Source: Dyella sp. OK004
GTDB lineage: Bacteria; Pseudomonadota; Gammaproteobacteria; Xanthomonadales; Rhodanobacteraceae
Reading direction: 5' to 3'
Assembly: GCF_900114495.1 (NCBI RefSeq)
Contig: NZ_FOZI01000003.1
Location: 682,001 to 746,000 of the forward strand
DNA: 64,000 nucleotides
A program made the position numbers and the translations under genes. Positions 47,617-56,212 of the stretch are shown one piece after another; position 1 is the stretch's first letter; every line of letters starts with the position of its first letter. Below the pieces are notes generated by a model, which saw only the letters and a program-made list of their open reading frames with translations, ran no database searches and was not told the origin of the DNA.

Positions 47617-49137
47617 TTATGCCTCTGGACGCATGTAGGGGAACAACAACACGTCGCGGATCGACGATGCACCGGTCAGCAACATCACCAGGCGATCGAT
47701 GCCGATGCCGAGACCACCGGTAGGCGGCAGGCCGACTTCGAGTGCACGAATGTAGTCGGCGTCGAAGTGCATAGCTTCGTCATCGCCCGCGTCCTTGGCA
47801 GCTACCTGCGCACGGAAGCGTGCTTCCTGATCCTCCGGGTCGTTCAACTCGGAGAAGCCATTGGCCAGCTCCTTGCCGTTGACGAAGAGCTCGAAGCGGT
47901 CGGTGATGCCTGGGTCGGTATCGCTCTCGCGCGCCAGCGGCGAGACTTCGACTGGATGCTGGGTGATGAAGGTCGGCTGCACCAAGGTGTGCTCCACCGT
48001 CTTCTCGAAGATTTCCAGCAACAGTTTGCCCCAGTCGTAGCTGTCCTTGACGTGGCAACCGAGACGCTTGGCGTGCGCGGCCATGGCCGTACGATCACGC
48101 AGTTCTTCGCGGCGGATGTCGGGGTTGTGCTCCAGCACGGCGTCTTCCATCGACCAGCGGCGGAACGCCGGGCCAAGATCGATCTCGGCGCCGTCCCAGG
48201 TCAGCTGGGTGGTACCGATCACGCTCTTCGCGGACTCGCGGATCACCGCCTCGGTCAGATCCATGATCTCGGTGTAGGTGGCGTACGCCTGATACAGCTC
48301 GAGCATGGTGAACTCGGGGTTGTGCCGGGTGGACACGCCCTCGTTGCGGAAATTGCGGTTGATCTCGTACACGCGATCGAAGCCGCCGACCACCAGACGC
48401 TTGAGGTACAGCTCCGGCGCCACGCGCAGGAACAGATCCATATCCAGCGCGTTGTGATGCGTGACGAACGGCTTGGCCGTGGCGCCGCCCGGGATGATGT
48501 GCATCATCGGCGTTTCCACTTCCATAAAGCGGCGCGGCTCTTCCTCCAGCCACTTGCGGATGAAGCCGATGATGCGCGAACGCTGTGCAAAGGTGCGGCG
48601 CGCTTCTTCGGTGACGATCAGGTCGACGTAACGCTGGCGATAACGCTGCTCCACGTCAGCCAGGCCATGGAACTTGTCCGGCAACGGACGCAGGCTCTTG
48701 GTCAGCAGGCGCAACGCATCGACCTTCACCGACAGCTCGCCGGTCTTGGTGCGCATCAGCACGCCTTCGGCGCCAACGATGTCACCTACGTCCCAACCCT
48801 TGAACGCCTCGTAGGTCGCCTCGCCTGCCGTGCCCTGATGGATGAACAGCTGGATGCGGCCGGTCATGTCCTGCATCTGCACGAAACTGACCTTGCCCTG
48901 CACGCGCTTGAGCACGATGCGGCCGGCGACCTTCACCCGACGCGCCAGGGCGTCGATGGCTTCGGCAGTATGTGCATCCTTGTCGGCGTACTCGTTCTGC
49001 AGATCACCAGCGAAGTTGTCGATCTTGAAGTCGTTCGGGAAGGCAATGCCCTGCCCGCGCAGCGTGTTCAATTTCTCGCGACGCTCGGCGATCAGCTTGT
49101 TCTCGTCGATGGGCGGGATATCGGTCGGTTCACTCAT
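47617..49137 (-). CDS. lysS: Lysyl-tRNA synthetase, class II
   Basis: 506 residues from ATG 49137 ([20 protein letters not shown]); the in-frame extension to 49242 lacks LysS similarity. The N-terminal OB-fold anticodon domain contains [20 protein letters not shown]. Catalytic motif 1 is [10 protein letters not shown], motif 2 is [20 protein letters not shown], and motif 3 is [20 protein letters not shown]. It charges tRNA-Lys. It is downstream of prfB with one small gene between, a variation on the common prfB-lysS pair. Confidence 0.97.
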   Translation of the reverse strand: MSEPTDIPPIDENKLIAERREKLNTLRGQGIAFPNDFKIDNFAGDLQNEYADKDAHTAEAIDALARRVKVAGRIVLKRVQGKVSFVQMQDMTGRIQLFIHQGTAGEATYEAFKGWDVGDIVGAEGVLMRTKTGELSVKVDALRLLTKSLRPLPDKFHGLADVEQRYRQRYVDLIVTEEARRTFAQRSRIIGFIRKWLEEEPRRFMEVETPMMHIIPGGATAKPFVTHHNALDMDLFLRVAPELYLKRLVVGGFDRVYEINRNFRNEGVSTRHNPEFTMLELYQAYATYTEIMDLTEAVIRESAKSVIGTTQLTWDGAEIDLGPAFRRWSMEDAVLEHNPDIRREELRDRTAMAAHAKRLGCHVKDSYDWGKLLLEIFEKTVEHTLVQPTFITQHPVEVSPLARESDTDPGITDRFELFVNGKELANGFSELNDPEDQEARFRAQVAAKDAGDDEAMHFDADYIRALEVGLPPTGGLGIGIDRLVMLLTGASSIRDVLLFPYMRPEA

Positions 49138-49238
49138 GGGTTTTCCGTAGCTGCTGACGCTCGCGCAGATGGCGGGCGCATCTTCATGGGTCATCTGATG
49201 GCCGGGCGGGAGAGAACGCTCTTCCCCGCAACGCCCCG

Positions 49239-49601
49239 TCAATCGTCTTTGCCGAACACCTTCTTGGTCGCGTGCTTGGTAGCATCCCAGCCTTCGCGCG
49301 CGCCGTGGCCGATGCCTCGACCTGCATCGCGTGCGCCATGCCCAACCTTGACACCTACGTCGCGCGCACCGTGCCCAACCTTGACGCCTGCATCGCGCGC
49401 ACCGTGCCCAACTTTAACGGCCACATCCCGGGTCGCATGTCCGACGTCGCGGCCAGCATCGCCGACCGCCCTGCCGGCAGCTTTTGCATCCTGCTTGATG
49501 CCCTGGCCGGAGGAGTTTTCCTGCTGCGCACCCGCCGTGCCGCTGAAAGCTGTGAACGTCGCGCAGGCGATCAGAATCCGGGCCATCTTGCTGCTGTTCA
49601 T
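49239..49601 (-). CDS. Exported protein with tandem 11-residue repeats
   Basis: 120 residues from ATG 49601 with a Sec signal ending SGTAGA. The mature part is about six copies of an 11-residue unit of the form [11 protein letters not shown] ([22 protein letters not shown] and looser copies before), ending in [18 protein letters not shown]. The 11-residue period, Gly/Ala richness and alternating charges resemble amphipathic LEA-type or YtxH-like helices that bind membranes or protect proteins. I do not recognise an exact family. It sits between prfB and lysS, all on the minus strand. Confidence 0.75.
   Translation of the reverse strand: MNSSKMARILIACATFTAFSGTAGAQQENSSGQGIKQDAKAAGRAVGDAGRDVGHATRDVAVKVGHGARDAGVKVGHGARDVGVKVGHGARDAGRGIGHGAREGWDATKHATKKVFGKDD
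49296..49427 (-). repeat. Four 33-bp tandem repeats
   Basis: Units 49296-49328, 49329-49361, 49362-49394 and 49395-49427 encode the GHGAR 11-residue repeats. The middle units differ at only a few positions. The repeat length is a multiple of three, so copy-number change keeps the frame. Confidence 0.85.
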
Positions 49602-49641
49602 ACGGGCACCTCGTCGTTGGTGAGGAACGATGACGGACAGG

Positions 49642-50767
49642 TTACGCGTCCACGCGCTTGGCGCCCGCATCCAGACCGGATTTCAGGCTGGCCTCGACGA
49701 ATTCGTCAAGGTCGCCGTCCAGCACCTTCTGCGTGTCCGAGCGCTCGATGCCAGTGCGCAGATCCTTGATACGGCTCTGGTCGAGCACGTAGTTGCGGAT
49801 CTGGCTGCCCCAGCCGATGTCGGACTTGGTCGCTTCCAGCGCATCCTTCTCGGCGTTGCGCTTCTGTACCTCCAGCTCGTACAGCTTGGCGGCCAGCATC
49901 TTCATGGCGCGGTCGCGGTTGGCATGCTGGCTGCGCTCGGTCTGGCAGGCCACCACCGTATTGGTCGGGATATGGGTGATACGCACGGCCGATTCGGTCT
50001 TGTTGACGTGCTGACCACCGGCGCCGGACGAACGATACACGTCAGTCCTGAGGTCCGCCGGATTGATGTCGATATCGATGTCGTCATCCACTTCCGGCGA
50101 CACGAACACCGAGGTGAAGCTGGTGTGGCGGCGGTTGTCGGAGTCGAACGGGCTCTTGCGCACCAGGCGATGCACGCCGATCTCCGTCTTCAGCCAGCCG
50201 TAGGCGTAGTCGCCCTCGACACGGAAGGTGGCGGACTTGATGCCAGCCACGTCGCCGCCGCTGACTTCCAGCAGCTCGGTCTTCCAGCCACGCGATTCGC
50301 ACCAGCGCAAATACATGCGCAGCAGGATTTCGGCCCAGTCCTGCGCCTCGGTACCGCCGGCGCCGGCCTGGATGTCCACGAAGGCGTTGTTGGCGTCCAT
50401 CTTGCCGGAGAACATGCGCTGGAATTCCAGCTTGCTCACCTGGGCGTCGAGCTTGCCGAGGTCGGTCACGATGGACTGCACGGTTTCTTCGTCGTTGTCG
50501 GCGGCGGCCATCTCCAGCAGGTCGCCGGCATCGGCGAGGCCGGAGGTGAGCGAGTCGATGCCGCTGACGATGGTGTCCAGGCGGGCACGCTCACGGCCCA
50601 GTTCCTGCGCACGCGGCGGATCGTCCCACACGGTGGGGCTTTCCAGTTCGCGGCTTACTTCTTCCAGACGCTCACGCTTGGTGGCGTAGTCAAAGATACC
50701 CCCTAAGCGACTCGACACGGCCCTTGAGGTCCGCGATCTGCGCGAGGATCGGATTGGTTTCGATCAT
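49642..50767 (-). CDS. prfB: Peptide chain release factor 2, made by programmed +1 frameshift
   Basis: RF2 ends translation at UGA and UAA. Translation starts at ATG 50767 ([20 protein letters not shown]), runs 25 codons to an in-frame TGA at 50690-50692, shifts +1 at CTT-TGA-C and continues from 50691 in the second frame to 49642, giving 374 residues. The stop-recognition tripeptide SPF (VRKSPFDS) and the GGQ motif ([10 protein letters not shown]) are present. It is the first gene of a minus-strand group with the repeat protein and lysS. Confidence 0.97.
50689..50704 (-). promoter_or_regulatory. prfB programmed +1 frameshift site
   Basis: AGGGGG (50699-50704), spacer TAT, slippery CTT and stop TGA followed by C: identical in layout to the E. 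coli autoregulatory site. Low RF2 slows termination at TGA and favours the shift. Confidence 0.95.
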
Positions 50768-50866
50768 GGGAATGTGATGGTGGGCAAAGACCCGCAAGGA
50801 TAGCAGACGGGACCGTTGCGCCGCTGCGGTGAGGGGCAGCGATACGTCACCATCGGCTACGCTGTT

Positions 50867-51259
50867 ATGTTGCGCGCCACCCTGTTTCGACCAATGCCCA
50901 TGCCGACCGCCGCCGAATTGCCCGCCCAGCCCTCAACACCCTTCCGGACTCGCCGAGTGGCCTGCCTGCTGATCGGCGTTGCGCTGGCGCTGGCAGGTGC
51001 CGCTATCGCCCTCGGATGGCTGACATGGATGGACGAAGCGCTGCACACGGGTGGATTGAGCAGTACGCCCGGCGTGCTATGGACGCTGGCGTTGCTGATG
51101 TTTCCGGCGGTCTGGCGCATCACCTTATTGCTCCGGCGCGGGCGCCGCCGCGAGGCCGCCTATACCGCTATCGGCGGCGGACTCGCGGTGATTTTGCTGG
51201 TCATTGTCGCCATGGCCGTCATCGCCTGGGCCATCGGCAGCGCGATGCCTCGCGGCTGA
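50867..51259 (+). CDS. Small integral membrane protein of unknown function
   Basis: About 130 residues with three predicted membrane helices (VACLLIGVALALAGAAIALG, PGVLWTLALLMFPAVWRI, and a final IGGGLAVILLVIVAMAVIAW). The start is uncertain (ATG 50867, 50894 or 50900; none with a strong ribosome site; the frame is open to 50816). I do not recognise a family. It is divergent from prfB and converges on asnB. Confidence 0.6.
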   Translation: MLRATLFRPMPMPTAAELPAQPSTPFRTRRVACLLIGVALALAGAAIALGWLTWMDEALHTGGLSSTPGVLWTLALLMFPAVWRITLLLRRGRRREAAYTAIGGGLAVILLVIVAMAVIAWAIGSAMPRG

Positions 51260-51283
51260 TCGGCGCTGCCTGACTGCGTCGGC

Positions 51284-52966
51284 TTACGCCAGCGCCTGCT
51301 GATGCACGCCACGTACCGCGCGCCCCGAGGGATCGGCTGCCGCGGCAAACGCCGGATCCCAGGCCAGCGCCGCCGGCGAGGAACAGGCGATCGACTTGCC
51401 GCCCGGCACCGTGGCCGCACAGGCTGCGCCAGGAAAGTGCTGCTCGAAGATGCGCCGGTAGAGATAAGCCTCCTTGGTGGCCGGCGGGTTGTGCGGGAAG
51501 CGGGTGGTGGCCGCGGCGAACTCGCGATCGCTCACCGCCTGCTCGGCATGAGCCTTCAGGCCATCGATCCAGCCGTAGCCCACGCCGTCGCTGAACTGCT
51601 CCTTCTGCCGCCACAGGATCGAATCAGGCAAGGCACCCTCGAAGGCTTCGCGCAGTACCGCCTTTTCGATACGGCCCTGCCCTGCCATCTTGTGTTTGGC
51701 ATCCAGGCCCATCGCAACGTCAAGAAACTCAAGGTCCAGAAACGGCACACGTGCCTCAACACCCCAGGCCATCATCGACTTGTTGGCGCGCAGGCAGTCG
51801 AAGCTGTGCAAGGCATCAAGCTTACGTACGGTTTCCTCGTGGAAGGCTTCGGGCGACGGCGCTTTGTGGAAATACAGATAGCCGCCGAAGATCTCGTCCG
51901 AGCCCTCGCCCGACAGCACCATCTTCACGCCCATCGCCTTGATGCGGCGGGCCAGCAAGAACATCGGGGTGGAGGCGCGGATGGTGGTGACGTCATAGGT
52001 CTCGATATGGCGGATCACCTCCGGCAAAGCGTCCAGCCCTTCCCAGAAGGTGTAGATGAAGCCGTGGTGCACAGTGCCCAGCGCATCGGCGGCGATCTGC
52101 GCGGCGGCCAGATCGGGCGAGCCTTCCAGGCCGATCGCAAAGGAATGCAGGCGCGGCCACCAGGCCTCGCTGCGGTCGTCGTCCTCGATGCGTTCACGGG
52201 CGAAGCGTGCAGCGCAGGCGGCCACCAGTGAAGAATCCAGGCCACCAGAAAGCAGCACGCCATAAGGCACATCCGTCATCAGTTGCCGGTGCACGGCCTG
52301 CTCGAAGGCTTCACGCAACGTACCCGGCGCGAGGTCCTGCCCGCGGGTTACCGCATAGTCCCGCCAGGGCTTGTGGTAATAGCGGCGCAACTCGCCGCTG
52401 GCACTGTCGTAGATATGCCCCGGCGGAAAGGTATCTACGTCGGCGCAGACTCCGGACAGTGCCTTCATCTCCGACGCCACGCACAAGCGCCCTTCTGCAT
52501 CGTGCCCCCAATACAGCGGGCACACGCCGATGGGATCGCGCGCGATCAGGTAACGCTGCGTTTCACTGTCCCACAAGGCGAAAGCGAAGATGCCATTGAG
52601 CCGTGACACGCCATGCTCGATAAAGCCTTCCGCACCGTGCTGGCGATACAACGCGTTGATCACCTCGCAGTCCGAGCCGGTGGTGAAGTCGTAATCGCTG
52701 GCTGCGCGCAGTTCGCGGTGGTTGTAGATCTCGCCATTGACCGCCAGGGCCAGCGTCTCGTCGCGCGAACGCAGCGGCTGCGAACCGCTGGCCGGATCCA
52801 CGATGGCCAGACGCTCGTGCACCAGGATCACCCCGGCATCCACGAACACGCCGCTCCAGTCGGGACCGCGGTGGCGCTGGCGCTGGGACAGCTCCAGCGC
52901 CTGGCGGCGTAGCGCGGCCAGGTCGTCGCCGGGCTGCAGGTCGAACATGCCGAAGATGGAACACAT
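51284..52966 (-). CDS. asnB: Asparagine synthetase B (glutamine-hydrolysing)
   Basis: A 560-residue enzyme converting Asp, Gln and ATP to Asn, Glu, AMP and PPi. Start ATG 52966 places the nucleophile Cys at position 2 (MCSIFGMFDLQ), as the N-terminal glutaminase domain requires; the frame open to 53092 is a leader artefact. Glutaminase residues: RHRGPDWSG, VNGEIYNH, TGSDCEVI. The synthetase domain (from about 210) has the P-loop LLSGGLDSS, then LSGEGSDEIFGGY and the ends typical of E. coli AsnB (PGGKSIACSS, DPSGRAV). GAGGAG precedes the ATG. A leader peptide, terminator hairpin and possible antiterminator lie upstream, so it is probably controlled by attenuation. Confidence 0.97.
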   Translation of the reverse strand: MCSIFGMFDLQPGDDLAALRRQALELSQRQRHRGPDWSGVFVDAGVILVHERLAIVDPASGSQPLRSRDETLALAVNGEIYNHRELRAASDYDFTTGSDCEVINALYRQHGAEGFIEHGVSRLNGIFAFALWDSETQRYLIARDPIGVCPLYWGHDAEGRLCVASEMKALSGVCADVDTFPPGHIYDSASGELRRYYHKPWRDYAVTRGQDLAPGTLREAFEQAVHRQLMTDVPYGVLLSGGLDSSLVAACAARFARERIEDDDRSEAWWPRLHSFAIGLEGSPDLAAAQIAADALGTVHHGFIYTFWEGLDALPEVIRHIETYDVTTIRASTPMFLLARRIKAMGVKMVLSGEGSDEIFGGYLYFHKAPSPEAFHEETVRKLDALHSFDCLRANKSMMAWGVEARVPFLDLEFLDVAMGLDAKHKMAGQGRIEKAVLREAFEGALPDSILWRQKEQFSDGVGYGWIDGLKAHAEQAVSDREFAAATTRFPHNPPATKEAYLYRRIFEQHFPGAACAATVPGGKSIACSSPAALAWDPAFAAAADPSGRAVRGVHQQALA

Positions 52967-53017
52967 GGTCTTGCACTCCTCGAGGGTTGGATAACGCGAA
53001 ATACAGCGCGCTGAAAT

Positions 53018-53049
53018 AAAAAAAGGGCCCGCGGTTGGCGGGCCCTTTT
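53018..53049 (-). terminator. Attenuator terminator upstream of asnB
   Basis: On the minus strand a perfect 12-bp stem (53049-53038 with 53032-53021), loop CAACC, then a run of seven T ends 52 nt before the asnB ATG. The 5' arm GGCCCGCC (53044-53037) can instead pair with GGTGGGCC (53093-53086) inside the leader ORF: seven Watson-Crick pairs and one G-U. The two structures exclude each other. Confidence 0.85.
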
Positions 53050-53076
53050 GCGTGATCTGGAGACTTTTTTTTGTGT

Positions 53077-53205
53077 CTACACGCCGGCCCACCCGTCGAT
53101 GCGGGGATTATTATTGGCGTTGTTATTCAGCCCGTTCGCGACCGCGACAACACGCATCGCAGGAACGGTGTCGGTGAGGCGCAGGCTGGCGATACGGGAA
53201 GTCAT
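53077..53205 (-). CDS. Asn-rich leader peptide of asnB (42 codons)
   Basis: ATG 53205, stop TAG 53077-53079. The peptide starts MTSRIASLRLTDT and has NGLNNNANNN at codons 24-33: seven Asn in ten codons (53134-53136 and 53107-53127). It then runs PRIDGWAGV to the stop. An internal ATG at 53157 would give 26 residues with the same Asn run. The ribosome site is weak; a -10-like element close upstream leaves almost no 5' UTR, so leaderless translation is possible. A ribosome stalled at the Asn run leaves 53086-53094 free to form the antiterminator. One reaching the stop covers it and lets the terminator form. Confidence 0.8.
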   Translation of the reverse strand: MTSRIASLRLTDTVPAMRVVAVANGLNNNANNNPRIDGWAGV

Positions 53206-53272
53206 GGGCCGACTTTACGCATACTCTGCTGCGGTGCGCAACAAGAATTTTTGCCTACCGGGCACTGGCCAC

Positions 53273-53638
53273 TCACTTCGTGCTGACCCAGTTCCTGGCT
53301 TCTTGCAGCTCGGTATTCTGGAACAGGCGGAACTGGCCCGGGGTGAGGAAACCTAGGGCTTTCGACAACGCACGCAACCAGCCGACATCGGTGACCAGAG
53401 CGGCACGCTCCCAGCCGCTGAAATGGCGGAAACCCAGCTTTACGTCATCCCACATCGCGCCGGCATCGAAGCCGGTGAAGTCCTCGTCGATATGAAAAAT
53501 CACCCGCAGTTTGGGGTCGATGGCGAACGCGGCCTCGATATCCGGCACGATCACCCGCTCGTAGTCCGCAGCGGTCACCTGGTTATGGGCGGTGAAGCCG
53601 AGCACGCCCGGCGGCAAGCCAGTCATCTGCACGATCAT
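53273..53638 (-). CDS. STAS/SEC14-like (SpoIIAA-like) domain protein
   Basis: 121 residues from ATG 53638 (AGGAGAAGG upstream). The fold pattern matches the SpoIIAA-like family: PPGVLGFTAHNQVTAADYER, then a strand KLRVIFHIDEDFTGFDAGAM, a helix DDVKLGFRHFSGWERAALV, and TDVGWLRALSKALGFL with a C-terminal EARNWV. Proteins of this family are small, cytosolic and of unclear role, perhaps lipid or partner binding. It lies just upstream of the asnB leader on the same strand. Confidence 0.82.
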   Translation of the reverse strand: MIVQMTGLPPGVLGFTAHNQVTAADYERVIVPDIEAAFAIDPKLRVIFHIDEDFTGFDAGAMWDDVKLGFRHFSGWERAALVTDVGWLRALSKALGFLTPGQFRLFQNTELQEARNWVSTK

Positions 53639-53735
53639 GAGCCTTCTCCTGATGGATGAGATGGCGCCATCCAAGCGCGACGCTTGTTGCAGTGAGAGCT
53701 AGGGCGCGTGAAGAACGGGACAACACACGCAAAGC

Positions 53736-54158
53736 TCACGCCGGCGAGCAGGTGGGCACCGCCAGCCGGAGATGCGCGTCGATGTCGAAGTAGGCAATCC
53801 TTGGCGTGCGTGAGGGCTTATTGCTGCGCCCTCTGCACACCTCGCCACCCTGCTCAGCGCTCCGCGCTGCCTCTCCAGTGTCTTTCAGCATCAGACGCAG
53901 GTCGACATCCTTCGACGCGACGCGCAGATCGGCATTGACCCTTGCAACCAGCTCGGCATCCGAGGCGGCCGCCCGATAGGCGCCCAGGCGCCGATCGATT
54001 CCCAGCACACGATGGATTGTGGCCAAGCGGTCGCGATGCGCATAGTGAGTCTGGATCAGGTGCTCGGCGGCTTGCACTGAGCTGTCGGCATCCGTCGCCT
54101 GCACGGCGGTCGAAAGCATCGGGAAAATCAAAAGAAGAACGAATGTCGTTGTGCGCAT
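53736..54158 (-). CDS. Hypothetical exported protein
   Basis: 140 residues from ATG 54158 with a signal peptide (TTTFVLLLIFPMLSTAVQA). The first mature part (about 25-85) is helical and charged (AAEHLIQTHYAHRDRLATIH, YRAAASDAELVARVNADLRV). The C-terminal 50 residues look less protein-like, with mixed Arg/Ser/Pro. I do not recognise a family; the gene could be shortened or mis-framed at its 3' end. Confidence 0.5.
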   Translation of the reverse strand: MRTTTFVLLLIFPMLSTAVQATDADSSVQAAEHLIQTHYAHRDRLATIHRVLGIDRRLGAYRAAASDAELVARVNADLRVASKDVDLRLMLKDTGEAARSAEQGGEVCRGRSNKPSRTPRIAYFDIDAHLRLAVPTCSPA

Positions 54159-54335
54159 AGCCGCCTTGGCCTCGAGTGATCGCATCCCACGGAAGGACGC
54201 ATGCGTAGGAAACCATCAGGCCATGCCGGTCGCTGTCGGAATCTTTAGCTATCTACCATCCATCACAGCGAAGACGCTTTACTCCGAGCGGCGAAGCGGG
54301 GTTAATCCCCTATCCCTTCGCATCCCGTCTTGCGC

Positions 54336-54836
54336 ATGACCATCTACTTCGCCACGCACGAAAGTCCTATCGGAGAACTGTTGCTGGTAAGCCACGGCGA
54401 AGCGCTCGGCGGGCTCTACATGCCAGACCATAAGTACGGCCCACAGATCGGGAGCGAATGGCGGCGCGACGACAGATTGCTCAAACCGGCAAAGACGCAG
54501 CTGGATGCCTACTTCGCCGGCGAGCTGCATCGTTTCGAGATGCCGCTCGCCCCGCGCGGCACCTCATTCCAAACCGCGGTATGGCAGGCACTGAACGCCA
54601 TTCCATTCGGCAGAACGGAAAGCTACGGCGTGCTCGCTGCACGACTGGGGAATCCCAAGGCATCCCGCGCTGTCGGTCTCGCCAACGGACACAATCCGAT
54701 TTCGATCATCGTGCCCTGCCATCGCGTCATTGGTGCAAACGGCAGCCTTACCGGCTATGGCGGCGCTATCGAACGCAAGCGCTGGCTGCTTGCACATGAA
54801 ACGCGCGTAGCACGCGGTCGCTCGGTGGATCGCTAA
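54336..54836 (+). CDS. ogt: Methylated-DNA--protein-cysteine methyltransferase
   Basis: A 166-residue suicide repair protein moving the alkyl group from O6-alkylguanine to its own Cys128 in the IIVPCHRVI motif. The helix-turn-helix part (TESYGVLAARLGNPKASRAV) and GLANGHNPISIIVPCHRV, then GSLTGYGGAIERKRWLLAHE, are intact. Size and N-terminus (FATHESPIGELLLV) match Ogt rather than the Ada fusion. The start is ATG 54336; a TTG lies two codons before. It acts in the cytosol. Confidence 0.95.
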   Translation: MTIYFATHESPIGELLLVSHGEALGGLYMPDHKYGPQIGSEWRRDDRLLKPAKTQLDAYFAGELHRFEMPLAPRGTSFQTAVWQALNAIPFGRTESYGVLAARLGNPKASRAVGLANGHNPISIIVPCHRVIGANGSLTGYGGAIERKRWLLAHETRVARGRSVDR

Positions 54837-54925
54837 ATATTCTGACAGCGTGACTTCCAGTCACCGTGGTCTCCTGTCCTGGCAGAAGCGTCGCGAGAAA
54901 CGCGGCGCAAAACCCAGGATTCGTT

Positions 54926-55210
54926 ATGAGCCATGCCACAATCAGCAACCGTGTGTTGCCCGCTTATCCCACTTATCGCGGCATGGGCGATGGCCCAGTG
55001 GCTTTGCTTGTCGCGGTGCCGCGCGCTCGCCCGCAAAGCATCACTGATGGCTCCGCCGGTGATCAGGGCAAGATTTTGCTCACCACCAACAACGGGCGCA
55101 TGAGCACGCCGGATCTCGAAAGCGATAAACCCACTACGCCCGGCAGCAGCTCTTGGTGGCGGCACTGCATCGTGGTCTTGCGACACCTCGCTCAGCAGGG
55201 CAAAGCATGA
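54926..55210 (+). CDS. Possible small protein coupled to the outer-membrane barrel gene
   Basis: 94 codons. ATG 54926 has AGGA 6 nt upstream and the TGA overlaps the next gene start as ATGA. No family is recognised; the C-terminal half has SDKPTTPGSSSWWRHCIVVL. An opposing frame of similar length exists, so coding potential is open. The ribosome site and coupling favour this strand. Confidence 0.4.
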   Translation: MSHATISNRVLPAYPTYRGMGDGPVALLVAVPRARPQSITDGSAGDQGKILLTTNNGRMSTPDLESDKPTTPGSSSWWRHCIVVLRHLAQQGKA

Positions 55211-56205
55211 TCGGAATGCGTGATGGGCGCATTCACCTGGCCATGCTCGGCTGGAGCCTGTTGTCCTTGTCCGGACTCGCATGTGCCACGGCACCCGTCT
55301 CTGAGCCTCAAGCGGACGTCGCATTGCCCGCCCCGGTTCGTCAGTCACTCGACGAAGCGTGGTGGACCGGCCCAATGATGGCGAATAACGCCGCGACGCT
55401 TCCGCAAGGCCACTACCTTATCGAGCCCTATCTCTACGATGTGCGTTCCTCGCAGGGCGACAGCTTCGGTTCGCTGACTTATATGGAGTACGGCGTCACC
55501 GACCGCCTGACGGTCGGCGCGATTCCCACGTTCGGCTACAACCGGCCCAACGATGGCCCTGTGAGCTCGGGTGTGCGTGTTGGCGACGTCAGCCTGCTTG
55601 CACAGTACGGCCTCACCCAATTCCACGAAGGCAGCGCCCTCCCCACCATTGCGCTGATGATCCAGGAGACCTTCCCCACCGGTCGCTATGACCGACTCGG
55701 CCAGCGGCTGGCGGACGGGCAAGGCGCCGGTGCGTACACCACGACACTACAGATCAACACCCAGACCTATTTATGGATGCCCAGTGGACGCATTCTTCGC
55801 ATGCGCTTCAATGTCGGCCGGTCTTTCTCTCGCCACGTACACGTCGAGGATGTGAGTGTCTACGGCACACCCGACGGTTTTCGAGGAACCGCTTCATCGG
55901 GGAACGCATTCTTCATCAATGCTGCATGGGAATACAGCCTGACGCAGCGCTGGGTGCTGGCTTTTGACCTGTCCTATCGGCGCTCGGACGAAACGCGCGT
56001 GCGCGGCTATCGCACAGATGCTGTCAGCGGATTTCAGGAGAACATCCGTTCCGCTTCTCATCCCAGCGAAACCTTTGGCTTCGCTCCCGCCATCGAATAC
56101 AACTGGAGTAGCCAGCTAGGTGTGCTGATCGGTGTGCGCGTATTCACCGGACGTCACAGCCCCACCACCGTGACGCCGGCGATCGCTCTGAACTACGCCC
56201 ATTGA
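55207..56205 (+). CDS. Outer-membrane beta-barrel protein
   Basis: A 332-residue protein with a signal peptide ending SGLACATA (a Cys at the cleavage region, but lipobox weak). The mature part starts after a short linker with PMMANNAATLPQGHYLIEPY, then alternating strands with aromatic girdles (LTYMEYGVTDRLTVGAIPTF, RVGDVSLLAQYGLTQF, FFINAAWEYSLTQRWVLAFD, EYNWSSQLGVLIGVRVFTG) typical of transporter-like OM proteins of the MetA-pathway/phenol-degradation type. ATG 55207 has AGGG upstream. The function is unknown; transport or sensing of a small molecule is possible. Confidence 0.7.
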   Translation: MIGMRDGRIHLAMLGWSLLSLSGLACATAPVSEPQADVALPAPVRQSLDEAWWTGPMMANNAATLPQGHYLIEPYLYDVRSSQGDSFGSLTYMEYGVTDRLTVGAIPTFGYNRPNDGPVSSGVRVGDVSLLAQYGLTQFHEGSALPTIALMIQETFPTGRYDRLGQRLADGQGAGAYTTTLQINTQTYLWMPSGRILRMRFNVGRSFSRHVHVEDVSVYGTPDGFRGTASSGNAFFINAAWEYSLTQRWVLAFDLSYRRSDETRVRGYRTDAVSGFQENIRSASHPSETFGFAPAIEYNWSSQLGVLIGVRVFTGRHSPTTVTPAIALNYAH

Positions 56206-56212
56206 GCGATGT

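Noticed and set aside
47767-49623. A 618-codon plus-strand frame opposite lysS and the repeat gene
   Set aside because: LysS motifs 1-3 and the 11-residue-repeat gene are on the minus strand; the plus product has no recognisable domain.
54833-55375. A 180-codon minus-strand frame between ogt and the outer-membrane barrel gene
   Set aside because: No ribosome site or family pattern. It overlaps the start and signal peptide of the barrel gene on the other strand.
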